Below are positions 53,070-62,761 of a stretch of DNA of 64,000 bases, piece after piece. Below the pieces are notes generated by a model. It made no database searches and was not told where the DNA came from. It was given only the letters and a program-made list of their open reading frames with translations. The translations under genes were made by a program, and so were the position numbers. Position 1 is the first letter of the stretch. The number at the start of each line of letters is the position of its first letter. This stretch comes from Pseudomonas sp. SL4(2022) (lineage in GTDB: Bacteria > Pseudomonadota > Gammaproteobacteria > Pseudomonadales > Pseudomonadaceae): positions 3,726,001 through 3,790,000 of the forward strand of contig NZ_CP113060.1 in assembly GCF_026625725.1 (NCBI RefSeq), given 5' to 3'.

Positions 53070-54335
53070 ATGGATGCGCTGCTGATTCTGGGGGGCTTGC
53101 TGCTGATTCTCGCAGGCCTCGTTTGGCTGGTAATGCGCGCTTTTGCCACCAGCCTGCTGTGGGGCTGGGCCAGTTTTCTGCCACCGTTGGCGTTGCTGTA
53201 TGCCTTGCGTCATTGGCGCTCGGCCCGCCCGGCCCTGGCGCTGTCGGGGATGGGGATCATCCCGCTGGTGGTCGGTCTGACCCTGCTGGCCAGCCATGAT
53301 GCACAGCGCCTGGAAGCCATCCTCAGCTTGGCATGGCTTAAGCCACAAACGCCGGCGCCGGCCGAACTGGCAATTAATCTGCGCGGTGAGCTACATGGCC
53401 GGCCCTTCATGCCGCAACAGGCCGAACTGATCGACGGTGTATTGAGCCTGCGTGAAGGGCAGGATTTCTTTGCCCAGAGTGAGTTGGTGATCCGCCTGCC
53501 CAAGGCCGACAAAGGCCCGGTGCGGGTCGATGTGCTGCCTGCCGATGAAGGGATTCTGCCAGAGGTGGAAATCAGTTGGTTGTTGCCCGAGCAAGAGTTG
53601 CCCGAGGCGCGGCGCTTGAGCCGTGGTTACACCCTGCATCTGGACTTGCAGCCGCTGTCACCGAACAAGCTGGTTGGTGACTTCCATCTGGTGCTGCCGC
53701 CGCAGTTCAAGACCACCCTGAGCGGCAAGCTGGAGCTGTTCAGCAACGGCCTGCGCTACCGCGATGGCCAGGTTGATCGGCAGTTCGACTCCGTCGATAC
53801 CCTGACCCATGTTGTTGAGGACTATCTGGAACGTCGTTTTGCCACGCGCCAAGTGCAGCTGCAGCCATTGGGCACGCTGAGCTTTGCTTATCAGCGTTTT
53901 GAGCTGAACGTGCAGGCGCGAATCAATGGTGATCTGCAGCAACTGCCGATCGTGCTGCAGAAGCAGGAGAAGCGTGGCTGGCAGGTGAGCGGTGACAACT
54001 TCCCTGCCTTGCCCAGTAATGAAACGGTGGCAGTCAAACCGGCGGCCGCGAGTGAGGCAGTCAGTGCTGCCGCCGCGGCCGCGCCTGAGCGGGTCAGCCG
54101 GCCCCTGGATCGCCGTGTGCGCTTCAGTCTGGACGGTTTGCTGCGCAGCCCCAACCGTTATCAAAACCTCAGCATGCGGGTTACAACCGAGCGCGGTAAC
54201 AGTGCCGAAGGACGCTTTCAAGGCATTGACCAGCAAGGTCAAATCATCCTGCGCCAACGCATGAGCGCTCAGGGTGAGGTGACCTATACCTTGCAGCCGG
54301 AAGAAATAACCCGCATCGAACTGCTCGAACCTTAG
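53070..54335 (+). CDS. Membrane-anchored conserved hypothetical protein upstream of htpG
   Basis: 421 residues, AAGGAA before the ATG. Three N-terminal hydrophobic helices lie within the first 75 residues (LLILGGLLLILAGLVWLVM, LLWGWASFLPPLALLYAL, MGIIPLVVGLTLLA). A soluble region follows, with a beta-rich part about 100-310, an Ala-rich linker (AAASEAVSAAAAAAPE near 330-345) and a final beta domain. Despite the N-terminal helices it is not a transporter. I recognise no domain; the function is unknown. It is in the same direction as htpG with an 80-base gap. Confidence 0.72.
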   Translation: MDALLILGGLLLILAGLVWLVMRAFATSLLWGWASFLPPLALLYALRHWRSARPALALSGMGIIPLVVGLTLLASHDAQRLEAILSLAWLKPQTPAPAELAINLRGELHGRPFMPQQAELIDGVLSLREGQDFFAQSELVIRLPKADKGPVRVDVLPADEGILPEVEISWLLPEQELPEARRLSRGYTLHLDLQPLSPNKLVGDFHLVLPPQFKTTLSGKLELFSNGLRYRDGQVDRQFDSVDTLTHVVEDYLERRFATRQVQLQPLGTLSFAYQRFELNVQARINGDLQQLPIVLQKQEKRGWQVSGDNFPALPSNETVAVKPAAASEAVSAAAAAAPERVSRPLDRRVRFSLDGLLRSPNRYQNLSMRVTTERGNSAEGRFQGIDQQGQIILRQRMSAQGEVTYTLQPEEITRIELLEP

Positions 54336-54416
54336 ACCTTGAAATTCCACCAGTTGCCCCCACCTGTATGACATCCGCCGCACTGCGGCTTCGTCAACAA
54401 CGTGGAGTAAGAGAGC

Positions 54417-56321
54417 ATGAGTGTGGAAACTCAAAAAGAAACCCTGGGCTTCCAGACCGAGGTGAAGCAACTGCTGCACCTGATGATCCATTCGCTGTAC
54501 TCGAACAAGGAAATCTTCCTGCGTGAGCTGATTTCCAACGCCTCCGATGCCAGTGACAAGCTGCGTTTTGAAGCGCTGGCCAAACCTGAGCTGCTCGAAG
54601 GCGGCGCAGAGTTGAAAATCCGCATCAGCTTCGACAAGGACGCCAAGACCGTCACCCTCGAAGACAACGGCATCGGCATGAGCCGTGAAGACGCGATCAC
54701 CCACTTGGGCACCATCGCCAAGTCGGGCACCGCCGATTTCATGAAGCACCTGACCGGCGACCAGAAGAAGGACTCGCACCTGATCGGCCAGTTCGGTGTG
54801 GGCTTCTACTCGGCCTTTATCGTTGCCGACAAGGTTGAAGTGTTCAGCCGTCGCGCCGGTAGCCCGGCCAGCGAAGGCGTGCACTGGTCGAGCAAAGGCG
54901 AGGGCGAGTTCGAAGTGGCCACCGTTGAAAAAGCCGAGCGCGGTACCCGTATCGTGCTGCACCTGAAAAGCGGTGAAGACGAGTTTGCCGATGGCTGGCG
55001 CCTGCGCAACATCATCAAGAAATACTCCGACCATATCGCCTTGCCGATCGAGCTGCCGAAGGAGTTCCACGGCGAAGAGAAGGACAAACCAGCAGAAGTT
55101 GAGTGGGAAACCGTCAACCGCGCCAGCGCCCTGTGGACCCGTCCGCGTACCGAGATCAAGGACGAGGAATATCAGGAGTTCTACAAGCACATCGGTCACG
55201 ATTTCGAGAACCCGCTGAGCTGGAGCCACAACAAGGTCGAAGGCAAGCTGGAATACACCTCGCTGCTGTACACCCCGGCGCGTGCGCCATTCGACCTGTA
55301 TCAGCGCGAAGCGCCTCGTGGTCTGAAGCTGTATGTGCAGCGCGTATTTGTCATGGATCAGGCTGAGTCGTTCCTGCCGCTGTACCTGCGTTTTATTAAA
55401 GGTGTGGTCGACTCCAACGACCTGTCGCTGAACGTGTCGCGCGAGATTCTGCAGAAAGACCCGATCATCGATTCGATGAAATCGGCGTTGACCAAGCGCG
55501 TGCTGGACATGCTGGAGAAACTGGCGAAGAACGAGCCTGAGCACTACAAGGGCTTCTGGAAGAACTTCGGCCAGGTGCTCAAGGAAGGCCCAGCGGAAGA
55601 TTTCGCCAACAAAGAGAAGATCGCCAGCCTGCTGCGCTTTGCCTCCACCCGCACCGAGGATGGCGAGCAGAGCGTGGGCCTGGGCGAGTACATCGCGCGT
55701 ATGGCCGAAGGTCAGGACAAGGTCTACTACCTGACGGGCGAATCCTACGCCCAGGTGAAGAACAGCCCGCATCTGGAGGTCTTCCGCAAGAAAGGCATCG
55801 AAGTGCTGCTGCTCACCGACCGTATCGACGAGTGGCTGATGAGCTACCTGACCGAGTTCGACGGCAAGCATTTTGTCGACGTGGCCCGTGGCGATCTGGA
55901 CCTCGGCAAGCTGGATTCGGAAGAAGACAAGAAGGCTCAGGAAGAAGTCGCCAAGGCCAAAGAAGGTCTGGTCGAGCGTCTGAAAACTGCGCTGGGTGAG
56001 CAGGTTGCCGAAGTGCGCGTTTCGCACCGCCTGACTGATTCGCCAGCCATCTTGGCCATTGGCGAGCAGGATCTTGGCTTGCAAATGCGCCAGATCCTCG
56101 AAGCCAGCGGGCAGAAGGTGCCGGATTCCAAGCCGATCTTCGAATTCAATCCAGGTCATCCGCTGATCGAGAAGCTGGACGCCGAAGCCGATGAAGATCG
56201 TTTTGCCGACCTCAGCCACATCCTCTTTGATCAGGCTGCTCTGGCCGCCGGCGATAACCTGAAGGACCCGGCCGCTTACGTGCAGCGTTTGAACAAGCTG
56301 CTGGTCGAACTTTCTGCTTGA
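54417..56321 (+). CDS. htpG: Hsp90-family chaperone HtpG
   Basis: 634 residues. The GHKL ATPase domain is N-terminal: [35 protein letters not shown], and [17 protein letters not shown]. The middle domain contains the catalytic-loop arginine segment LNVSREILQ, and the dimerisation domain is C-terminal. It is full length and ends without the MEEVD tail, as usual in bacteria. A heat-shock (sigma-32) promoter is expected in the 80-base gap, but I could not identify one. A long open frame on the opposite strand is a by-product. Confidence 0.97.
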   Translation: MSVETQKETLGFQTEVKQLLHLMIHSLYSNKEIFLRELISNASDASDKLRFEALAKPELLEGGAELKIRISFDKDAKTVTLEDNGIGMSREDAITHLGTIAKSGTADFMKHLTGDQKKDSHLIGQFGVGFYSAFIVADKVEVFSRRAGSPASEGVHWSSKGEGEFEVATVEKAERGTRIVLHLKSGEDEFADGWRLRNIIKKYSDHIALPIELPKEFHGEEKDKPAEVEWETVNRASALWTRPRTEIKDEEYQEFYKHIGHDFENPLSWSHNKVEGKLEYTSLLYTPARAPFDLYQREAPRGLKLYVQRVFVMDQAESFLPLYLRFIKGVVDSNDLSLNVSREILQKDPIIDSMKSALTKRVLDMLEKLAKNEPEHYKGFWKNFGQVLKEGPAEDFANKEKIASLLRFASTRTEDGEQSVGLGEYIARMAEGQDKVYYLTGESYAQVKNSPHLEVFRKKGIEVLLLTDRIDEWLMSYLTEFDGKHFVDVARGDLDLGKLDSEEDKKAQEEVAKAKEGLVERLKTALGEQVAEVRVSHRLTDSPAILAIGEQDLGLQMRQILEASGQKVPDSKPIFEFNPGHPLIEKLDAEADEDRFADLSHILFDQAALAAGDNLKDPAAYVQRLNKLLVELSA

Positions 56322-56335
56322 TTGTTGTAACCCCC

Positions 56336-56366
56336 AAAAAAGCCCGCCACTGGCGGGCTTTTTTGT
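56336..56366. terminator. Terminator of htpG
   Basis: AAAAAAGCCCGCCA (56336-56349) and TGGCGGGCTTTTTT (56351-56364) form a perfect palindrome with T and A runs on both sides. Confidence 0.9.
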
Positions 56367-56384
56367 CGCTTTGTGGGCAACGGC

Positions 56385-56646
56385 CTAGTTGCTGCTGTTC
56401 GCCTTGTTGTTCCAGCAATTCGGCGGCCTGCTGGCTGTCATCGACAGCACGTTCGATAAAGTCGTCATCCAATTCCAGCGTGCGACCACGGCTGCGCAGC
56501 TGATTCAGCGCGCGCTGGGAACGCTGGCCATTGCGTCAGATCTGCACAAAGGCATCGTGCACGCAGTCTTCAGTCTGATCACTGCGGCCGAGTAGGGTGA
56601 TGGCCAACCCGAACACCTGCGCTTTGCATGTCGTGCAAGTGCACAT
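56385..56646 (-). pseudogene. Decayed ECF sigma factor gene remnant
   Basis: Reading the minus strand from ATG at 56646, the frame gives VFGLAITLLGRSDQTEDCVH then DAFVQI, typical sigma-70 region 2. A TGA (56538-56536) then stands where family members have Trp (DAFVQIWRN). The same frame continues after the stop with RNGQRSQRALNQLRSRGR and LELDDDFIERAVDDSQQ, resembling the segment that normally follows about 15-20 residues later, so there is also an internal deletion. Region 4 is missing. The remnant ends in the htpG terminator region. It appears to be a gene lost by mutation. Confidence 0.6.
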
Positions 56647-56654
56647 CTTCTCTG

Positions 56655-57515
56655 TCAGCGCGGCAACTCGACGCGTGCGGTCTCGCCTGGCACGCTTGGC
56701 CAGTCCTGTGCGGCCCAGCGCTGGCGGGCTTGATCGATCAGCACCGAATCGCTGGCGACAAAGTTCCAGTTGATCTTCCGGGGGCCAATCGGTGCACCGC
56801 CAATCAACACCAGGTGGCTCTCGCTGCAGGCGCTGAGGGTGTAAATCTCGCCTTCATGCAGCACCAGCAAGCCACGTAGCGGCAGTTGCTGGTCATCCAG
56901 TGTGACCTCGCCGTCGATCAGGTACAGGGCGCGCTCGGCATGCTCATTGGGTATCTGCAGTGCGCTGCCTGCGGCCAGTTTGATCTCGGCATAGACCGTT
57001 GGCGACAGCACCGGCACTGGCGATTGCAGGCAGAAGCCAGTGCCGGCAATCAGGCAGATGTCCACGCCCATGCTGGTGCTGCGCGGCAGGCTGTCTGCGG
57101 GGTGATGGCTGTAGCGGGGTTCGCCTTGCTCCTCAGCGGTGGGCATGGCCAGCCAGACCTGCAGGCCATGCATGTGCGAGCCGCTTTCCCACAGCGGCTG
57201 TGGTGTACGCTCGACATGCGCGACGGCACGGCCTGCGGTCATCCAGCTGACTTCGCCGGGGCGGACCAGTTGATTCGAACCGAGGCTGTCCTTGTGCTGC
57301 AGGTGCCCCTCAAACAGGTAGGTGAGGGTGGACAGGCCGATATGCGGGTGCTGGTTGATATTCATGCCGCTGCCGGCCGGGTAGGTGTTTTCCAGAATAT
57401 GGTCGAAGAACACGAACGGCCCTACGCTGCGGCACTTGGCCGAAGGCAGGGGGCGCAGGATAGGTTGTCCGCCGAGGTTTTCCGGACGCGGCTGGATCAG
57501 TAGAAAGTCGCTCAC
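56655..57515 (-). CDS. Pirin-family bicupin protein
   Basis: 286 residues from GTG at 57515, which shares a base with the TAG of the OsmC gene (TAGTG); GAGGGT lies six bases upstream. The pirin metal site is formed by HPH in NINQHPHIGLSTLTYLFEG and by AHVE in TAGRAVAHVERTP. Family members include quercetinase-like YhhW and transcription cofactors; the function here is open. An open frame reaching 57584 lies inside OsmC and is not used. Confidence 0.87.
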   Translation of the reverse strand: MSDFLLIQPRPENLGGQPILRPLPSAKCRSVGPFVFFDHILENTYPAGSGMNINQHPHIGLSTLTYLFEGHLQHKDSLGSNQLVRPGEVSWMTAGRAVAHVERTPQPLWESGSHMHGLQVWLAMPTAEEQGEPRYSHHPADSLPRSTSMGVDICLIAGTGFCLQSPVPVLSPTVYAEIKLAAGSALQIPNEHAERALYLIDGEVTLDDQQLPLRGLLVLHEGEIYTLSACSESHLVLIGGAPIGPRKINWNFVASDSVLIDQARQRWAAQDWPSVPGETARVELPR

Positions 57516-57913
57516 TATGCACCCTCGCTTAGCTGGGTGCTGACCTGAACCTCGCTGCTGGTCATCAGCTTGTGGATCGGGCATTTATCGGCGACGCGCA
57601 GCAGCTGCTGGCGCTGTGAGTCATCCAGCGCGCCGTGCAGCGTCAGTTCGACATCCAGACGGTAGATGCCTTGGCGCTCCTGGCTGTCATCGCGGTTGAG
57701 CTTTACATCGAGGCCTTCCAGCGGTAAGCCGCGCTGCTTGGCATACAGCGCCAGGGTCAGCGCCTTGCAGGCACCGAGAGCCGCATCGAACAGATCATGC
57801 GGCTCGGGCGCTGAGCCTTCGCCGCCCAGTTCCACCGATACGTCACTGTGCAGGGTGTGCGGGCCGATGTTGATGCGCTGTAGCAGGCCTTTCTCGTTGC
57901 TGATGCTGATCAT
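57515..57913 (-). CDS. OsmC-family peroxiredoxin-like protein
   Basis: 132 residues. OsmC/Ohr fold with the first cysteine in DAALGACKALTLALYA and the second in VADKCPIHKLM, the pair that reduces organic hydroperoxides through a thiol cycle. The sequence group is that of the YhfA-like OsmC proteins rather than Ohr. It is in an operon with pirin; both are often induced by oxidative stress, though no regulator site is visible. Confidence 0.87.
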   Translation of the reverse strand: MISISNEKGLLQRINIGPHTLHSDVSVELGGEGSAPEPHDLFDAALGACKALTLALYAKQRGLPLEGLDVKLNRDDSQERQGIYRLDVELTLHGALDDSQRQQLLRVADKCPIHKLMTSSEVQVSTQLSEGA

Positions 57914-57964
57914 AGGAGTTCCATGGGCTTGAGTGAGTGGCCAGCCTAGCTCATGGCGCAGGCC

Positions 57965-59359
57965 TCAGACCAGCGCAGAAAGCCGCACATCGGCCCCCAG
58001 TACGCGCAGTAATTGGCCACGGGTGTCGAGGATCGGCACCGAGATAGTGAAGCAGAAGTCGTCGGTGGCCGATGAGCGATAGACCTGGGTGATATGGCTG
58101 CGCAGGCTATCGGCCGCGGCGCGGAACCAGGGGCGTTGCTGCCAGTTGCGACCTTTACAGCTGCTGCTGTCGCTGTGAGGCACATCGGCGGCAAAGATGT
58201 TTTCGGATAGCTGTACGCCATTCCTGTCGACCAGATAGAACAGTTCGAACCGTGTATCAAGGTTGAGCGTGTTACCAAGCAGGCGTTCGGCGCTGGCCAC
58301 ATCTGCACTCAGGCCGGGTTGGCACGCCAGCTGTTCGACACTGGCCTGTACGGCGTGGTGAATTTCCAGGCGGAAATCACCAAGCCCTGCCAGCAGTCGG
58401 TCGCCATCCTCGCGTACCGCCTGGCTATGGTGCAGCACCTGGCCGGCCTTGCCGAGTAATTCACCAGCGATTCGGGCGATGTTTTGCACGTCACCGTTGA
58501 TGGAGCGCACGGCCTGGCCGATTTGTTTGGTGCCGGCTGCAATCTGCCCTACGCGGCTGTCCAGGCGATCCATGGCCTGACGGGTGCTGTCCAGGCCAGT
58601 GCCCACAGCGTGCATGCCATCACGTCCATCGGCTACAGCCTGGTGCATGTGCTTACCCGCCTCGGTGAGTTGCTGCATACCGTTGCGAAAGCGCTCGATG
58701 ATGTCGCCGACCTGAGTGGTGGCGTCGGTGGTATGCCCAGCCAGGCGTCGCACTTCCTCGGCGACCACGGCAAAGCCACGGCCATGCTCGCCCGCGCGGG
58801 CGGCTTCGATGGCCGCATTCAACGCGAGCAGGTTGGTCTGCTGGGAAATACTGGCGATCACCCCAATCACCTTGCTGACTTCCTCAAGCCGGCTGGTCAG
58901 CTGCTGAATCACCAGCGCCAGTTGCTGTTCGCTCTTGCCGATCACCTCGACCTGCTGCAGCACCGCCTGGCCGCTTTGCTGGCAACCATGCAGGGTTGCG
59001 GTGACCTCTGCGGACAGCAGGGCGACTTCGGCAGCGCCGGGCACCAACTCGGTGTCGAGGGTGGTGGTGACCTGTTCGCTGGCGCTGGCGATCAGTTCCG
59101 AAGACTGCGCCAGGGTTTGTCCGCTCTGCTGGTTGGCGGCGGCAATACGTGCTAATTGCGGAGCGTGTGAGGCAATGCCGACGGCTGCGCCGAGGCTGCT
59201 GCGGATGCGCTGGTGCAGGCCGGCGCTGAAGTCATTCAGACGCGACATCCAGCGATAGTTATCGCTCAGGCGACTGGTCAGGTCGTACTGGTTGAGGAGC
59301 GCGTCGAGTGCAGTGTCGTCCGCATTCTTGTTGGGCGTCGAACGCAATAGCTGAAGCAT
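57965..59359 (-). CDS. Cytoplasmic chemoreceptor with C-terminal sensor domain
   Basis: 464 residues from ATG at 59359 (AAAGGAA upstream). There is no membrane segment. The methyl-accepting signalling region lies in the first 300 residues, with the conserved hairpin tip [20 protein letters not shown] near 185. The C-terminal part (about 340-464: [58 protein letters not shown]) resembles a single Cache/PDC sensor domain, which normally lies outside the cell and before TM2. The reversed order and cytoplasmic location suggest an intracellular signal. The ligand is unknown. Confidence 0.84.
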   Translation of the reverse strand: MLQLLRSTPNKNADDTALDALLNQYDLTSRLSDNYRWMSRLNDFSAGLHQRIRSSLGAAVGIASHAPQLARIAAANQQSGQTLAQSSELIASASEQVTTTLDTELVPGAAEVALLSAEVTATLHGCQQSGQAVLQQVEVIGKSEQQLALVIQQLTSRLEEVSKVIGVIASISQQTNLLALNAAIEAARAGEHGRGFAVVAEEVRRLAGHTTDATTQVGDIIERFRNGMQQLTEAGKHMHQAVADGRDGMHAVGTGLDSTRQAMDRLDSRVGQIAAGTKQIGQAVRSINGDVQNIARIAGELLGKAGQVLHHSQAVREDGDRLLAGLGDFRLEIHHAVQASVEQLACQPGLSADVASAERLLGNTLNLDTRFELFYLVDRNGVQLSENIFAADVPHSDSSSCKGRNWQQRPWFRAAADSLRSHITQVYRSSATDDFCFTISVPILDTRGQLLRVLGADVRLSALV

Positions 59360-59619
59360 GGCGAATTCCTTTAGAGGGTTGGCAGTAGCACTGCAAGCCA
59401 AGTGCCATCACTGAGTGGGCGTCATGCTGCTATCGCTGGAAAACAGGCGGTTTTATTGCCCTGCACTGGTGCGTCGGGTCGCGATCTGAGCCCTGCTGGT
59501 GCTGTTTGCCCACTTTTAGGCCGCGACGCTCGCAATCGTGGCTCTGTGCACGTTGATAACTGTCATGGTCTTGTCATACGGGTGTCATAGGCTCGCGCCA
59601 TCTAAACAAGGAGCGCGAC
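59360..59619 (+). promoter_or_regulatory. Upstream region of the DUF3859 gene with a Pho-box-like triple repeat
   Basis: TGTCAT occurs three times with an exact 11-base period at 59561, 59572 and 59583. PhoB binds paired 7-base repeats (CTGTCAT type) at 11-base spacing, so this looks like a Pho box with three half-sites. It ends about 30 bases before the ATG at 59620. The earlier part of the gap (59360-59550) shows nothing else. A -10 element could not be placed with confidence. Confidence 0.55.
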
Positions 59620-60084
59620 ATGCAATTCATCCGTTTCAGTGCCCTAGCGGCAGGTGTCTTGATCAGTGGCCTGGTGCAGGCCGAAGTGCGGGTTGAGGGC
59701 CCGGTCGAATACGGTGTTTTTGTCAGTGACTATCAGGATTATCAGGCTGGCGAGCGGGTCCTGACCCGCAGCAATCAGCCAATCGAAGCTGGCGATGCGA
59801 TCCCTGCCAAACTCGGCACTAAATTTGGTGTGCGCTACAACCTGGTGGGCAAGACTGCTTCAGAGGCGCCGCTGACTCTGCTGTATCTCACCCCGGGTGT
59901 GGTCACTCCAGATGGCAAGCGCCATGACAAGTTTGTTGTTACGCAGAAGCTGGTGGTCGGTGCCCCTGATGATGTCATGGCATTCGAGTTCACCGAGCCG
60001 CATGAAGTCGTTGCCGGCGAGTGGCACTTCATGGTGTTTCAGGATGACCGCAAGCTGCTGGAGCAGCGCTTCACCGTACGCTGA
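59620..60084 (+). CDS. DUF3859 exported protein
   Basis: 154 residues, AAGGAG before the ATG. The signal peptide ends after GLVQA (residue 21). The mature protein is a beta-sandwich-like DUF3859 domain (VRVEGPVEYGVFVSDY, LGTKFGVRYNLVGKTASEAPLT, AGEWHFMVFQDDRKLLEQRF). No catalytic motif is visible; the role is unknown. Its upstream repeat points to phosphate control. Confidence 0.78.
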   Translation: MQFIRFSALAAGVLISGLVQAEVRVEGPVEYGVFVSDYQDYQAGERVLTRSNQPIEAGDAIPAKLGTKFGVRYNLVGKTASEAPLTLLYLTPGVVTPDGKRHDKFVVTQKLVVGAPDDVMAFEFTEPHEVVAGEWHFMVFQDDRKLLEQRFTVR

Positions 60085-60105
60085 TGCCTTTAATTAGGCG
60101 CTTAG

Positions 60106-60134
60106 AACCCGAGCCTGGCTCGGGTTTTTTTTTG
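60106..60134 (+). terminator. Terminator of the DUF3859 gene
   Basis: AACCCGAG (60106-60113) pairs with CTCGGGTT (60119-60126), loop CCTGG, followed by a long T run. Confidence 0.9.
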
Positions 60135-60267
60135 ACTGTTCGAGCACATGCACAGTCGGTCGATAGTTAAGGGCAGTCTGCTATACAGATAAAGAGTATT
60201 TGAGTGATAGCTGAGTGATGTCGCTGTGATATCAGTTGTGGTGTGAGGCAATACGAGGGTTGTGGAG

Positions 60268-61893
60268 ATGAGTCTTCGAACGATAAATATTGCACCTAGG
60301 GCCGCATCGGGTTTCGGTATGGTGGCATTGTTGGTGATGCTGGTCGGCAGTTTCTCGCTGATGCAGATGTCCGAGATGAACAAGCAATCTGAAGAGGTGA
60401 ATGAAAACTGGCTACCCAGCGTGCTGAATCTGGGTGAAATGAGTCAGGATATCCTGCGTCTGCGCGCCATGACCCTACGCTTGATGCTCAACAGTGATGA
60501 AAGTGTTCGGCAGCAGAACATTGCCCGGGTTGAGGCGTTCAAGAAGGAGCTGGAACAGGCGCAGAACCGATACGAGAAGCTGATTTCCAGCCCAGCAGAA
60601 AGGGCAGGTTATGAACGTTTTGAACAAGCTGAAATCAGCTACCTGCAAGAGCAAATAAAGATTGTCGAAGCCGTTCGGCAAAATGACCTGGATGCAGCCT
60701 TGGCAGTCGCCAATGGTCCGCTCAATGGCCATGCCGACAAAATGACAAAAGCCCTAAGCGAGCTGGCTGAAATGAACCGGCTTGGCGCGACGTCGGCTGC
60801 CGATAAAGCTGATGCGGTCTTTGCCAGTGCCCGGACATGGGTGATCATAATGATGCTGGTAGCACTTGGGTTGACTGTTGTGTTGGCCCTGCTGTTGACC
60901 CGCAGTATTGTTCGCCCGCTTGCTGAAGCTGTCAGGGTGGCGGAGGTTGTCGCTGGCGGCAACCTGACCCAGGCCATTGAGGTCGAGGGGACGGATGAAC
61001 CGGCCCGGCTGCTGGGATCGTTAAAAAGCATGCAGCAGAGTCTGCGCAGCACCATTCAGAACATTTCGCATTCTTCAACCCAACTGGCTTCCGCCTCAGA
61101 AGAACTGAGCGCGGTTACAGAAGACTCGACCCGTGGTCTGCACCTGCAGAACAATGAGATCGAACAAGCGGCCACAGCTGTCAATCAAATGACCAGCGCA
61201 GTGGAAGAGGTTGCACGCAACGCCGTCACGACATCAGAAGCTTCAAGCGAGTCTAATCGCACGGCGCAGCTTGGTCGTGAGCAAGTGCGTGAGACGGTGG
61301 ATTCGATCAGCCACCTGGCCGACGATGTAACGAATACTGCTTCTGAGGTCGAACAGCTGGCCGGGCAGGTGCGTGATATCAGCAAGGTTCTCGATGTCAT
61401 CCGTTCGATTGCCGAGCAGACCAACCTGCTGGCGCTTAACGCTGCAATTGAGGCCGCTCGAGCTGGCGATGCCGGACGCGGCTTTGCCGTTGTGGCGGAT
61501 GAGGTGCGCGCATTGGCACATCGCACCCAGCAGTCGACCCGTGAAATCGAGCAGATGATCAGTGGCATTCAGCAAGGCACCGACAAAGCGGTCAATGCCA
61601 TGCAGCACAGCAATAGCCGCGCCCGCTCGACGCTGGAGGTGGCCAAAGCTGCCGGTTTGGCGCTGGATGAAATTGCAGCGGCCATTTCGCAGATCAATGA
61701 GCGCAACCTGGTGATTGCCAGCGCCTCGGAAGAACAGGCACAGGTCGCTCGTGAGGTGGACCGCAACTTGGTTAATATCCGTGACCTGTCGTTGCAATCA
61801 TCGGCGGGGGCTAATCAAACCAGTTCTGCCAGTCAGGAGCTGTCACGCCTGGCAGTGGATTTGAATGCGCTGGTGGCCCGCTTCACTATTTGA
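60268..61893 (+). CDS. Methyl-accepting chemotaxis protein with four-helix-bundle sensor
   Basis: 541 residues from ATG at 60268 (GAGGGT upstream). TM1 is near 17-38 ([20 protein letters not shown]), then a periplasmic four-helix bundle of about 150 residues, TM2 near 191-211 ([21 protein letters not shown]), HAMP, and a signalling domain with tip [21 protein letters not shown]. The sensor class (4HB_MCP) often detects small organic molecules directly or through a binding protein; the ligand is unknown. There is no CheR/CheB pentapeptide at the C-terminus. Confidence 0.9.
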   Translation: MSLRTINIAPRAASGFGMVALLVMLVGSFSLMQMSEMNKQSEEVNENWLPSVLNLGEMSQDILRLRAMTLRLMLNSDESVRQQNIARVEAFKKELEQAQNRYEKLISSPAERAGYERFEQAEISYLQEQIKIVEAVRQNDLDAALAVANGPLNGHADKMTKALSELAEMNRLGATSAADKADAVFASARTWVIIMMLVALGLTVVLALLLTRSIVRPLAEAVRVAEVVAGGNLTQAIEVEGTDEPARLLGSLKSMQQSLRSTIQNISHSSTQLASASEELSAVTEDSTRGLHLQNNEIEQAATAVNQMTSAVEEVARNAVTTSEASSESNRTAQLGREQVRETVDSISHLADDVTNTASEVEQLAGQVRDISKVLDVIRSIAEQTNLLALNAAIEAARAGDAGRGFAVVADEVRALAHRTQQSTREIEQMISGIQQGTDKAVNAMQHSNSRARSTLEVAKAAGLALDEIAAAISQINERNLVIASASEEQAQVAREVDRNLVNIRDLSLQSSAGANQTSSASQELSRLAVDLNALVARFTI

Positions 61894-61911
61894 AGCTTAG
61901 CCTTAGCCATA

Positions 61912-61937
61912 AACAAGGGACCGGCAGGTCCCTTGTT
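61912..61937. terminator. Hairpin between the chemoreceptor and SDR genes
   Basis: AACAAGGGACC (61912-61922) and GGTCCCTTGTT (61927-61937), loop GGCA, form a perfect 11-bp stem between convergent genes. The flanking T runs are poor, so termination may be weak or need Rho. Confidence 0.55.
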
Positions 61938-61956
61938 AAAGCTGTAAAACAGTGGC

Positions 61957-62724
61957 TTAGGAGAGAAAGCCACCATCCACATTTAGCGCTACGCCAGTGG
62001 TGTAGCTGGAGGCATCGCTGGCCAGGTACAGCACGGTGCCGGCCATTTCACTCGGATCAGCGACGCGCTTGAGCGGGATGCGCTGCAAGGCGACTTTGAG
62101 GATGGCATCGTTTTTGGTCAGTGCTGAGGCGAACTTGGTGTCGGTCAGGCCCGGCAGCAGGGCGTTGCAGCGAATGCCGAATTGCGCGCACTCCTTGGCA
62201 AACACCTTGGTCATGCTGATCACAGCGGCTTTGGTCACCGAGTAAATGCCCTGGTACTCGCCGGGGCTGACGCCGTTGATCGAGGCCACGTTGATGATCG
62301 AACCACCGCCGTTGGCTTTCATCAGCTTGCCGCCTTCGATGGACATGAAGTAGTAGCCACGGATGTTTACGTCAACGGTCTTTTGGAACGCGCCCAGATC
62401 GGTGTCGAGGACGTTGCAGAACTGTGGGTTGGTGGCGGCATTGTTAACCAGAATATCAAGGCGGCCGAATTGTTCCTTGATGTGCGCAAAGACGTTGCTG
62501 ATCTGCTCCATTTCACCAATGTGGCAAGCCATCGCAGTGGCCTTGCCTCCATCAGCAATGATGGCATCCGCGACTTTCTGGCAGTCGTCGATCTTGCGGC
62601 TCGACACGATGACGTGCGCACCTTGTTGGGCCAGCAGTTTGGCGATGGCTTCGCCGATGCCACGGCTGGCACCGGAAACGAAAGCGATCTTGCCGTCGAG
62701 GTCGAACAGATGGGTCTTGGACAT
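61957..62724 (-). CDS. Short-chain dehydrogenase/reductase (SDR)
   Basis: 255 residues, classical SDR. The cofactor loop is FVSGASRGIGEAIAK near 14-28, NNAATNP near 92, catalytic Ser in NVASINGVSP, Tyr and Lys in YSVTKAAV. The ending DVDGGFLS-like LNVDGGFLS is usual. The substrate is unknown; linkage to the APH-like gene upstream suggests acyl-CoA or hydroxyacyl metabolism. A minor acidic substitution in the cofactor site cannot be assessed by eye. Confidence 0.85.
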   Translation of the reverse strand: MSKTHLFDLDGKIAFVSGASRGIGEAIAKLLAQQGAHVIVSSRKIDDCQKVADAIIADGGKATAMACHIGEMEQISNVFAHIKEQFGRLDILVNNAATNPQFCNVLDTDLGAFQKTVDVNIRGYYFMSIEGGKLMKANGGGSIINVASINGVSPGEYQGIYSVTKAAVISMTKVFAKECAQFGIRCNALLPGLTDTKFASALTKNDAILKVALQRIPLKRVADPSEMAGTVLYLASDASSYTTGVALNVDGGFLS

Positions 62725-62761
62725 GGTTTTTTCCTTTCTTATGAGAGGCCTGTTCGGCCGT

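Noticed and set aside
53658..56219. Open frame of 853 codons on the minus strand opposite htpG
   Set aside because: Same reason: antisense of a highly expressed gene with strong codon bias and no independent signal.
56212..56472. Minus-strand frame running from the sigma remnant into the end of htpG as a real gene
   Set aside because: It lacks a ribosome-binding site, crosses the htpG terminator, and its first part is explained better as an ECF sigma remnant.
60163..60190. Possible FliA (sigma-28) promoter TTAAGGGC...CAGATAA before the chemoreceptor gene at 60268
   Set aside because: The match to TAAA-N-GCCGATAA is partial and one such site can occur by chance; not strong enough to list as a feature.
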